Shown here: positions 6,545-12,586 of the stretch, piece after piece
How the letters are laid out: each line of letters starts with the position of its first letter
Numbering within the stretch: position 1 is the first letter of the stretch
Assembly (NCBI GenBank): GCA_049293335.1
Contig: JBATSO010000031.1
Span: 1 to 16,493 of the forward strand
Length of the DNA: 16,493 nucleotides
Reading direction: 5' to 3'
DNA from: JAGXIT01 sp049293335
GTDB taxonomy: Bacteria; Patescibacteriota; Saccharimonadia; Saccharimonadales; UBA4665
Position numbers and translations under genes: made by a program
The notes under the pieces: generated by a model
The model's input: the letters and a program-made list of their open reading frames with translations, nothing else
What the model was told of the DNA's origin: nothing
Databases searched by the model: none

Positions 6545-6611
6545 GAGACTGTATTAAAATAAAGAAACAAGCGGAGCGAACGAGCCGATAGGCGAGCTTT
6601 AGGGGGTGGGG

Positions 6612-6660
6612 CGAATATCCGAATTTATTTCAGATATGAAGCGGAGGGGCGAGCCCCTCC
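6612..6660 (-). terminator. Tandem hairpins after the LysM gene
   Basis: GGAGGGGC (6643-6650) and GCCCCTCC (6653-6660) form a perfect GC-rich 8-bp stem 8 nt past the LysM gene stop. Next on the minus strand comes a second hairpin, ATCTGAA/TTCGGAT (about 6635-6617), which pairs fully only on that strand through a G-U pair. Neither is followed by a classic T run. The rest of 6545-6668 holds no ORF I would call. Confidence 0.45.
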
Positions 6661-6668
6661 TTCGTTAT

Positions 6669-7394
6669 CTACCACCAGTGGTTAGCTTGCCAGAAAGCGT
6701 AGGCGCCATCCCAGCCACCGTAGCGGCGTTGGGCGTAGCCCTCAAAGTAGGCGTCTTGGCAGGCGTAGTCAGCGCCACACTGGGCACGTAACACGCCGTT
6801 ACAGTCTTGGCCGAGGCCGTAGCACCCATTAGGGTTGGTGGCGTTCGGATTATTGCCACTTTCGCGGCTATAAATAAATGCTTTGGCAGCGTTTGAATCA
6901 ACTGGGTAGCTGGCTGCGGCTGGTGCGCTGTAGGCACGAGTGTAGGTTTGAGCTGGTGCATAGCTGGTTACGACTGGCGCAGCTACTACAACTGGCTGTG
7001 GCAACGGGCGGTCTGCAAGCTCTTCGCTAGCGTCGGGCACTCGTACCTGGTCACCAACATTTATCAGGTCAGGGTTGGCAATGTTTTCGTTGGCGTTAAA
7101 CAGGCGAACCCATGTAGTATTGTGAGCGGCCGCGATGGTGCTCAAGCTGTCGCCCGCGTTTACCGCAACCATAACAGGCGCAGGCTTGGCTGGCTCTGGC
7201 GTGGTAGCAGGTGCTTCGGTTTTTACCTCGGCTTTAACCGTGTCTTGTTCGGTGCTGGCAAGCAGTACCTTCGAGACAAACGAAGTCGGTTTTTTGGGAG
7301 CATTAGTATTGATTGTTTGGGCGTGAGCACTGGCAGTGCTGACACCACATAGCACGGTCGCTAAAGCGACCGCAAGACGTGCGGTTGTACGCAT
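6669..7394 (-). CDS. Secreted LysM protein with lysozyme-like C-terminal domain
   Basis: A 241-residue exported cell-wall protein. Residues 1-25 are a signal peptide with likely cleavage after AHA. A LysM peptidoglycan-binding domain spans about 77-120 (VNAGDSLSTIAAAHNTTW to VGDQVRVP). A proline/alanine-rich linker leads to a C-terminal domain (about 168-241) with YSRESGNNPNATNPNGCYGLGQ, which matches the lysozyme-like fold of resuscitation-promoting and aggregation-promoting-factor proteins; Glu178 is the expected catalytic acid. Four cysteines (191, 198, 206, 212) could form two disulfides outside the cell. GGAGG lies 12 nt before the ATG. The likely role is peptidoglycan cleavage or remodelling of self or of a host cell; the target is inference. 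Confidence 0.88.
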   Translation of the reverse strand: MRTTARLAVALATVLCGVSTASAHAQTINTNAPKKPTSFVSKVLLASTEQDTVKAEVKTEAPATTPEPAKPAPVMVAVNAGDSLSTIAAAHNTTWVRLFNANENIANPDLINVGDQVRVPDASEELADRPLPQPVVVAAPVVTSYAPAQTYTRAYSAPAAASYPVDSNAAKAFIYSRESGNNPNATNPNGCYGLGQDCNGVLRAQCGADYACQDAYFEGYAQRRYGGWDGAYAFWQANHWW

Positions 7395-7733
7395 AATAGT
7401 GTTTTTCCTCCTTAAGCGTTAGCTGTAGACGTATCTCGGCAATTTAATATTAATGGGCCGAAATATAGCTAGCGGCGCGCTAAAACTCCACAAAAAGCTT
7501 CAGACACGTAGCGGTAAGCCTAGTTCATAAGCATTTTGGAGTCAAGCCAAATGGCTGCTCAAAGTGCAAATATCAGAGGCAAAAATGTGTTATATTTTTA
7601 ACAACAAAACGCATTATAAGTGCTCTGATAGGTTTAAGAAATTGTTGTCTAATAGTTTTAGAGAGTTTGAAAATATTCCCCGAAAATCGTGCGGAGTAAG
7701 GGGCGTATACATGTATGCGTAACAGTCTAAAGG

Positions 7734-7762
7734 TGGCAAAAAGGCAACAAGTAGCGTATAGT
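7734..7762 (+). promoter_or_regulatory. Possible typA promoter
   Basis: TGGCAA (7734-7739), 17-nt spacer, TATAGT (7757-7762). The start would be near 7769, so the message would begin with the hairpin at 7777-7797 and then the upstream ORF. The -35 is weak. Confidence 0.35.
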
Positions 7763-7776
7763 AGGGTCGCGAAGGG

Positions 7777-7804
7777 GCGCTCACTAGTTAGTAGCGCTTA
7801 TTTT
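7777..7804 (+). terminator. Terminator-like hairpin before the typA leader ORF
   Basis: GCGCT plus ACT (7777-7785, one bulged C) pairs with AGT plus AGCGC (7790-7797), followed by TTATTTT and then the ATG of the upstream ORF at 7806. The arrangement hairpin, T run, ATG resembles the metK expression platform and could be an attenuator. The short spacing leaves no Shine-Dalgarno for the ORF. Confidence 0.45.
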
Positions 7805-7805
7805 A

Positions 7806-7864
7806 ATGAGTACCAGACAAGACCCAAGTAAAATCCGTAACATCGCTATTATTGCGCACGTTGA
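7806..7864 (+). repeat. Direct repeat copy 1 (typA 5' end)
   Basis: This segment matches 7955-8010 (copy 2, the genuine typA start). The best block runs from AAAATCC (7830) to GTTGA (7864) and corresponds to 7976-8010 with an offset of 146 bp and only two mismatches in 35 nt. Copy 1 has one extra codon near the start. Confidence 0.9.
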
Positions 7865-7869
7865 GTGTA

Positions 7870-7950
7870 TGAGACACCTGCAAGCAGGTTTCTCATCGCG
7901 CCGGCAAAAAGACGCGGCTTTTTGTCGGGCTGCTCTTCCCGGTCGGAGGA
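7870..7950 (+). promoter_or_regulatory. Three hairpins controlling typA translation (candidate)
   Basis: First, TGAGACACCTGC (7870-7881) pairs with GCAGGTTTCTCA (7884-7895) with one mismatch. Second, CCGGCAAAAAG (7901-7911) pairs with CTTTTTGTCGG (7918-7928) around ACGCGG. Third, TCTTCC (7934-7939) pairs with GGAGGA (7945-7950), which contains the typA Shine-Dalgarno. A ribosome finishing the upstream ORF at 7958 would melt all three, so typA may depend on translation of the ORF. The coupling is inference. Confidence 0.5.
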
Positions 7951-7954
7951 TAGT

Positions 7955-9790
7955 ATGAGCGTGCAAGATCCCTCCAAAATCCGCAACATCGCTATTATTG
8001 CGCATGTTGACCACGGTAAGACAACACTGGTAGATGGTTTGCTAAAGCAAAGCCATACGTTCCGTGACAATCAGGCCGAAATGAGCCAAGACCTCATAAT
8101 GGACAGTGGCGATCAAGAGCGCGAGCGAGGTATTACTATTACCGCCAAAGTTACGGCCGTGCAGCACGGCGACTACCGTATAAACATTATTGACACGCCA
8201 GGGCACGCTGATTTTTCTGGTGAGGTCGAGCGCACGTTAAATATGGCCGATGGTTGCTTGCTGATTGTCGATGCTCAAGAAGGCCCTATGCCGCAAACAA
8301 AATTTGTGCTCGAAAAGGCACTCGAGGCCGAACTTCGCCCAATTGTGGTTATAAACAAAATCGATAAACCAGGTTCACGCATTGCCGAAGTCGAAGACGA
8401 ACTGGCCGATTTATTTTTAGAACTAGCCGTACACGAAGACCAGTTACATTACCCTGTGTACTATGCAATTGGTCGTGAGGGCAAAGCCTGGGCCGAAAAA
8501 CCAGCAGACGCTACGGCCTCGGCTGATCTTTCGGCTTTGTTCGATGCCATTATAGCAAAAATCCCGGCCCCAACCGTTGAGTTAGAAAAACCGTTTCAAA
8601 TGCTGGTGACTGCGCTGGCATGGGACAACTTTAAGGGTAAATACGCCATTGGCCGTATTACACGCGGCCGCGTGAAGGCGGGCGACCAGGTAACGCTGTG
8701 TAAAAAAGATGGTTCATTTGTAAAAAACAAGGTTGAGCTGGTTTTCATGAGCCAGGGTGTTTCCAAGTACGAAGTGCCCGAAGGCGTTGCGGGTGATATT
8801 GTGCAACTTACAGGTGTGATGACTGCGCAAATTGGGGAAACCATTGCCGATGTTGCCAACCCCGAAGCGCTGCCAATCATTGAGGTCGAGGCACCAACCT
8901 TACGTATTTACCTTGGCCCTAACACCAGCCCATTTAAAGGCAAAGAGGGCGAATTCAACACCTCACGCCAAATTAGTGAACGCCTGCAAAAAGAGCTTGA
9001 AACCAATGTTGGTTTGCAAGTAAGCGAAGCTGGCATAGGCTTTACGGTGGCGGGGCGTGGTGAACTGCACCTTGGCGTGCTGATAGAAACCATGCGCCGC
9101 GAAGGCTTCGAATTTGAAGTTGGCCGCCCACAAGTGGTTACTCATATAGAAAACGGCCAAGAGGTTGAACCAGTCGAAGAAGTTATTATAGAAGTTCCCG
9201 CTGACCATGTTGGTACGGTGCAAATGGAACTCGGCCAACGCCGCGCCGTGCTGAAGGAACAGTTTAGTTCACCGAGCAAGGGTGTTACTAAGCTCATTTA
9301 CGAAATGCCCACTCGTGCGCTGCTGGGTATGCGCAATATTTTGCTAACCAACACCAAAGGCACCATTGTTATGAACAGTCTTGTGAAAGGTTTTCAGCCT
9401 GTCGGTCAAGCGCTTCAACAACTACGAAATGGCGTATTGATTTCGTTTGAAACAGGCGTTTCAACACCATATGCGCTGCAAAATGCTGAAGCGCGTGGCA
9501 CGACCTTCATTGGTCCCGCCGAACAGGTGTATGCGGGGCAGATTATCGGTCTTAATACCCGTCAAGAAGACATGGAAATAAATGTGTGCAAAGCCAAGCA
9601 CCTGACCAACATGCGCTCGAGCTCGTCTGACGGTGTGGTGCAGTTAACACCGCCAACCATTTTTAGCCTCGAACAGTGCCTAGACTTTATTGAAAACGAC
9701 GAGCTGCTTGAAGTTACGCCAAAGAGTTTGCGACTACGCAAAAAAGAACTTGACCCAAACAAGCGTAAACGCCTAAAAACATCAAACTAA
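7955..9790 (+). CDS. typA: Ribosome-associated GTPase TypA/BipA
   Basis: TypA is a translational GTPase of the EF-G group that binds the ribosome and helps large-subunit assembly and growth under cold or stress. At 611 residues it has normal length. G motifs are AHVDHGKTT (16-24), RGITI, DTPGHADF and NKID, followed by the beta-barrel domain, an EF-G-like domain, and the TypA-specific C-terminal part (ARGTTFIGPAEQVYAGQIIG to the basic LRLRKKELDPNKRKR tail). I chose the ATG at 7955 because GGAGG lies 5 nt before it and the family N-terminus begins there. The frame is open back to 7865, but those codons are not TypA-like. The upstream partial copy of its own 5' end is exceptional. Confidence 0.97.
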   Translation: MSVQDPSKIRNIAIIAHVDHGKTTLVDGLLKQSHTFRDNQAEMSQDLIMDSGDQERERGITITAKVTAVQHGDYRINIIDTPGHADFSGEVERTLNMADGCLLIVDAQEGPMPQTKFVLEKALEAELRPIVVINKIDKPGSRIAEVEDELADLFLELAVHEDQLHYPVYYAIGREGKAWAEKPADATASADLSALFDAIIAKIPAPTVELEKPFQMLVTALAWDNFKGKYAIGRITRGRVKAGDQVTLCKKDGSFVKNKVELVFMSQGVSKYEVPEGVAGDIVQLTGVMTAQIGETIADVANPEALPIIEVEAPTLRIYLGPNTSPFKGKEGEFNTSRQISERLQKELETNVGLQVSEAGIGFTVAGRGELHLGVLIETMRREGFEFEVGRPQVVTHIENGQEVEPVEEVIIEVPADHVGTVQMELGQRRAVLKEQFSSPSKGVTKLIYEMPTRALLGMRNILLTNTKGTIVMNSLVKGFQPVGQALQQLRNGVLISFETGVSTPYALQNAEARGTTFIGPAEQVYAGQIIGLNTRQEDMEINVCKAKHLTNMRSSSSDGVVQLTPPTIFSLEQCLDFIENDELLEVTPKSLRLRKKELDPNKRKRLKTSN

Positions 9791-9824
9791 ATATAGATTG
9801 TATGGTCAGCAGTTCTTGGTGAAA

Positions 9825-11297
9825 CTAGAGCTTTGTAGTAACACGTTCGGCAAGTGTTTGATAGTCGCTAGGCGGACGCAAACTGCTTGAATCTAGTGGG
9901 CCCGCGTCTGCATCAAGCCGCTGCACGCGTATGGTAAAAATGGTAATACCCTTGCGAACAAAAATTGAAGTTGGCTGGTCGAGTGAACCACTGGCTGGGC
10001 CCTGTTGCGGATACGTAAAGAACGCTTCGTCGGCGTTTTTAACAGAAACGTTTTGGGTGTACGTGTAGCCTGAGCGTAAGTCATCCATCATAACTTTAGT
10101 TGCTGCGGCGTCTGCGGGGTAGCTTATTCGTATGTTAGCCAGGCCAAAGGGTGTACTTTTGTCTTGGCTACTACCGTATTTCTTTTCGCACTCAGTGTAC
10201 GCGGGCGCAGAATGCTCTTTACCCATTGATTTCACGACCAGAACAGCCTTACGGTCGTAGATGGTACTTGTTTGCTCGACGGGGCGCTTAACCTCTGCCT
10301 TTACGACCGAGCTCAGTACCGTAGTATCGAGCACTTTACATGGCTCGTATACTTTTCGTCCTGGGGTATCTGGAAAGGTTGCCGAAATTGGACCCTGTGG
10401 TAACGATTTATCTTTATAATTACGCTGTATAACAGTCAGGGCTTTATCTGCTTTCGAAAAAATCTGTATGAGTTCTTGAGCAGAACGTTCCGTAATTTTT
10501 TTCTGGCTCGACTCACCAAGAAGTTGCCTGCTGCTAAAAGAGACAACGGCTGATTCTAGTTGCACAGAGAAAATAGTACCAATGGTATTAAAAGCAACGA
10601 CTGGGTTTGATGGCGGAGTGCTGGGGTTAGTTTTGCTCGGCACGCCACGCTGGTTGAGACTTTGGAGGTATTCAGCGCTTGTTGTAAGCGAAGAAAGTAG
10701 CTTAATTGACCCAGCCGCTTGCGATTCGGTAATTTCTTTTGCTTCAATTGCTTGGCGAAGACGCTCGGTTGCGGCACCATAATTTGCCTGAGCGTCACTA
10801 AGCAAACTGTTTCGAGCAAGCATTTTTACTGCTGTGTCTGCGGATTCATAATAGTCTATAGAGACGTGTACACTTGTCTCTTTAGGGTCCTTGAGGCTAT
10901 ACATACAACTAGGTTTTGCGAATAAAACATCTCCCAGCGTCACTTGGCTTTCTGTTTCGGCAAATGTTTCGGTAAACTTGGCTGTTCTTTCAAAGGGCCC
11001 ATATATGTCGGCAATATTTTTAGGCGGCAGTAAGCGACAGGCACTGCGGTACTGATGGCCTGCAATCATAATTTTGCTCGTAGGTTCATTTGGCGAATAA
11101 CGGTCTTGATAGGTCGCGCTTAACTCGGTATTTTTTAAAGTTTTTTTGGTTGACGATGTGCGGTTGTGTTGGAGTAAAAATAGCGCGGCACCAAGCAATA
11201 TAAGCACAATTACCGCAATAATCATAAACAGTTTTCGTTTTGAGGGCTGTTGTTCCTGGGGGTTTTCAGTAATAGGGGAGGGTTGATGTGGTTCCAT
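9825..11297 (-). CDS. Membrane-anchored protein with two similar extracytoplasmic domains
   Basis: I do not recognise the family. The 490-residue protein has a proline/glutamine-rich cytoplasmic head, one membrane helix (about 23-43, no cleavage site) and a large outside part. That part appears to contain two related halves: C87...C131 followed by IDYYESADTAVKML and GTIFSVQLE (239-247), and C320...C370 followed by ISYPADAAATKVMM and GITIFTIRV (450-458). The paired cysteines, 44 and 50 residues apart, suggest one disulfide per domain, reminiscent of DUF3558-like lipoprotein domains, though I am not sure of that link. The start at 11297 is chosen because TATAAT ends 7 nt before this ATG, implying a leaderless mRNA; ATGs at 11306 and 11345 lie inside or upstream of the promoter. 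Confidence 0.8.
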   Translation of the reverse strand: MEPHQPSPITENPQEQQPSKRKLFMIIAVIVLILLGAALFLLQHNRTSSTKKTLKNTELSATYQDRYSPNEPTSKIMIAGHQYRSACRLLPPKNIADIYGPFERTAKFTETFAETESQVTLGDVLFAKPSCMYSLKDPKETSVHVSIDYYESADTAVKMLARNSLLSDAQANYGAATERLRQAIEAKEITESQAAGSIKLLSSLTTSAEYLQSLNQRGVPSKTNPSTPPSNPVVAFNTIGTIFSVQLESAVVSFSSRQLLGESSQKKITERSAQELIQIFSKADKALTVIQRNYKDKSLPQGPISATFPDTPGRKVYEPCKVLDTTVLSSVVKAEVKRPVEQTSTIYDRKAVLVVKSMGKEHSAPAYTECEKKYGSSQDKSTPFGLANIRISYPADAAATKVMMDDLRSGYTYTQNVSVKNADEAFFTYPQQGPASGSLDQPTSIFVRKGITIFTIRVQRLDADAGPLDSSSLRPPSDYQTLAERVTTKL

Positions 11298-11304
11298 TTG
11301 TGTC

Positions 11305-11310
11305 ATTATA
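11305..11310 (-). promoter_or_regulatory. -10 box of the gene ending at 9825 (leaderless)
   Basis: The minus strand reads TATAAT at 11310-11305, followed by seven nucleotides and then the ATG at 11297. The -35 region is poor. The gene therefore seems to have its own promoter and not to depend only on the DUF922 gene upstream. Confidence 0.55.
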
Positions 11311-11418
11311 CACTTTAAAACGCGAAAAACTGTGAGTAACGCCACACGTTTTCATACCTTGAACTACAGAGACTGTCTTCCTGAACTATCTATCATAAAG
11401 TAAGCCGAAAGCTCGTGG

Positions 11419-12345
11419 TTACAAAAGCGCACCTTGAGTGGCGCCGTGATTTGTTTGGCTGTCGTATAGTTCGTTGGCAGCGTTGAGCATGGTGACGTAG
11501 CTATCGGTCAGAGTTTTCGTTTGGGCCGATACTGAATCACACGGCAGAGCACTAGAGCTTTCTAAGGCGGCTGTCAGTTTTTGGGCGTATTGGACAGTTA
11601 TGGCAGTATGGCCGTTTTCATGTAGGGCAAGATTTTGGGCGTAGACACTCCAAGCTTGAGCTAAAGGTGCGGGTGTTGTTGTGTCTATGCCAAGGTTGGG
11701 TAAGAATTGATTTACATGTAAGCCCACTCGAACATCAGTCACGCTACAGGTGCCGTTCTGAAGAGCAAAGTTGTAGCTCCAGTTCAAAGCATAGGCAGTG
11801 CTTGCATGGTAAGGGGTAGCATTTTGTCGAAGCGAACAAGACGAAATTGCCGACCGAACTTCCTGTAGAGTGCTACCGTACACGGTGTAATAGTGAGGTG
11901 AATCAACAACCTGGGTGAGGCCTGGCTTTAGCTGAGCAGTTTGTAAGGCGCCCGCCATAATGTATGGTGTGCCCGTGCAGGAACGTGGCATAGGTACGAC
12001 AGGCGCCGTAACACTTTTGGCGTCAACTAGCTTGTCTTTGGGCAGAGAGGCTGGAACCGTTGCGGCCGATGGGGTGGCTTCGGGTGTAGTTTGAGCTGTC
12101 AGTTCGGTTGCTGGCGTATTTGTCGAAACAGGCGTAGAAACGACAGTTTCTTCAGGGGTGGCATAGGCTACAGGCGCCAGTGAGTTCTGCGGCCACTGCC
12201 CATCCACGCCTATGCGTACTAAGTTACACAGCAACATGCCAACAACAAGTACGAGCGCTGAAACTGGCAGTGTGTTTGATTGGCGCTGATGTAAGCGCAC
12301 CGAATAACGCCCGTTAACTACGGGTGTTCCACCTCTGTGTAACAT
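11419..12345 (-). CDS. Membrane-anchored DUF922-type zinc-dependent protease
   Basis: A 308-residue protein with a short basic N-terminus, one membrane helix (about 28-46), a long Thr/Pro/Ala-rich linker (about 55-120) and a C-terminal extracytoplasmic domain. That domain has YYTVYGSTLQEVRSAI (152-167), LNWSYNF, a VTDVRVGLHVNQFLP strand and HENGH (242-246), an HExxH zinc-protease motif; TNHG with His300 near the end is a likely third ligand. This order matches the predicted secreted Zn-dependent proteases of DUF922. Six cysteines are present in the domain region. GGAGG lies 9 nt before the ATG at 12345, and a near-consensus promoter lies upstream. The substrate is unknown; cell-surface processing is a reasonable guess. 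Confidence 0.85.
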   Translation of the reverse strand: MLHRGGTPVVNGRYSVRLHQRQSNTLPVSALVLVVGMLLCNLVRIGVDGQWPQNSLAPVAYATPEETVVSTPVSTNTPATELTAQTTPEATPSAATVPASLPKDKLVDAKSVTAPVVPMPRSCTGTPYIMAGALQTAQLKPGLTQVVDSPHYYTVYGSTLQEVRSAISSCSLRQNATPYHASTAYALNWSYNFALQNGTCSVTDVRVGLHVNQFLPNLGIDTTTPAPLAQAWSVYAQNLALHENGHTAITVQYAQKLTAALESSSALPCDSVSAQTKTLTDSYVTMLNAANELYDSQTNHGATQGALL

Positions 12346-12385
12346 TATTGTGAGCCTCCTCTTACCTCAAGAACTCTAACTAGGT

Positions 12386-12414
12386 ATTATAGCAAAAAAG
12401 GGCAATTTTGTCAA
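12386..12414 (-). promoter_or_regulatory. Consensus sigma-70-type promoter of the DUF922 gene
   Basis: The minus strand has TTGACA (12414-12409), a 17-nt spacer and TATAAT (12391-12386) with TGC directly before it. Both hexamers are perfect and the -10 is extended. The predicted start is near 12379, giving a short leader of about 34 nt with GGAGG. It is the strongest promoter in the window and predicts high expression. Confidence 0.85.
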
Positions 12415-12425
12415 GTTTATGCTAT

Positions 12426-12454
12426 TTACTTCAGGTGGAATGGTGTGCTATACT
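12426..12454 (+). promoter_or_regulatory. Promoter of the DEAD-box helicase
   Basis: TTACTT (12426-12431), a 17-nt spacer and TATACT (12449-12454) with an extended TGC. Predicted start near 12461 leaves a leader of about 125 nt before the ATG at 12587. It is back to back with the DUF922 promoter. Confidence 0.65.
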
Positions 12455-12492
12455 ACCCACATTGTTTTCTGATTTTTCATGATCAGACTTAT

Positions 12493-12555
12493 ATGAATCC
12501 AGAGTGGTACGTAGTTTTTACTCGGGGTTCCAAGCGAACAATTACCGAGTACTAA
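12493..12555 (+). CDS. Possible leader peptide in the helicase 5' UTR
   Basis: A 20-codon frame (starts MNPEWYVVF, ends TITEY, TAA at 12553-12555) lies in the leader of the helicase gene. There is no Shine-Dalgarno before it. The frame overlaps two nested stems: GTAGTT (12511-12516) with AACTAC (12564-12569), and TACTCGG (12519-12525) with CCGAGTA (12545-12551). Translation of the frame would disturb both. It may be chance; nothing but the arrangement supports it. Confidence 0.25.
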   Translation: MNPEWYVVFTRGSKRTITEY

Positions 12556-12569
12556 CAATAACGAACTAC
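12511..12569 (+). promoter_or_regulatory. Nested stem structure in the helicase leader
   Basis: Two collinear pairings, GTAGTT/AACTAC outside and TACTCGG/CCGAGTA inside, make an extended irregular hairpin that ends just before AAAAGGA, the ribosome site of the helicase (about 12570-12576). DEAD-box helicase genes are often controlled by structured cold-sensitive leaders, so autoregulation is plausible but inferred. Confidence 0.4.
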
Positions 12570-12586
12570 AAAAGGATTCTATTTTT

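Larger units (their letters stand above)
7395..7805. other. Long intergenic region between the LysM gene and typA leader
   Basis: No convincing ORF is seen. It holds a possible minus-strand promoter (TTGACT at 7545-7540, N17, TAGGCT at 7522-7517) for the LysM gene. It also holds a weak + strand box TATAAG (7615-7620), a CGTATAC/GTATGCG hairpin (7704-7719), a possible + promoter TGGCAA-N17-TATAGT (7734-7762), and a strong hairpin at 7777-7797. CCCC (7678-7681) and GGGG (7700-7703) could also pair. I could not match it to any riboswitch, T-box, tmRNA or SRP RNA I know. Confidence 0.5.
7806..7958 (+). pseudogene. Upstream ORF made from a second copy of the typA 5' end
   Basis: A 50-codon frame starts at 7806 and ends with TGA at 7956-7958, overlapping the typA ATG (7955) as ATGA. 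Its first 19 codons repeat the TypA N-terminus: QDPSKIRNIAIIAHV is identical in both, preceded by MSTR here and MSV in typA. The differences within the shared part are nearly all synonymous (GAC/GAT, AGT/TCC, CGT/CGC, CAC/CAT). Identity ends exactly before the P-loop codons (DHGKTT), after which an unrelated 31-residue, arginine-rich tail follows. It is either a scar of recombination at typA or a leader peptide translated in coupling with typA. It has no Shine-Dalgarno of its own. Confidence 0.6.

Noticed and set aside
7620..7800. T-box, tmRNA or SRP RNA upstream of typA
   Set aside because: Searched by eye for the T-box GGTGG-ACC-CG block, the tmRNA ends and the SRP GGAAG-type loops; only scattered partial resemblance was found.
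7865..7954. In-frame N-terminal extension of TypA from an ATG at 7865
   Set aside because: The 30 added residues are unlike TypA, the ATG lacks a ribosome site and lies at the edge of a hairpin, and GGAGG points to 7955.
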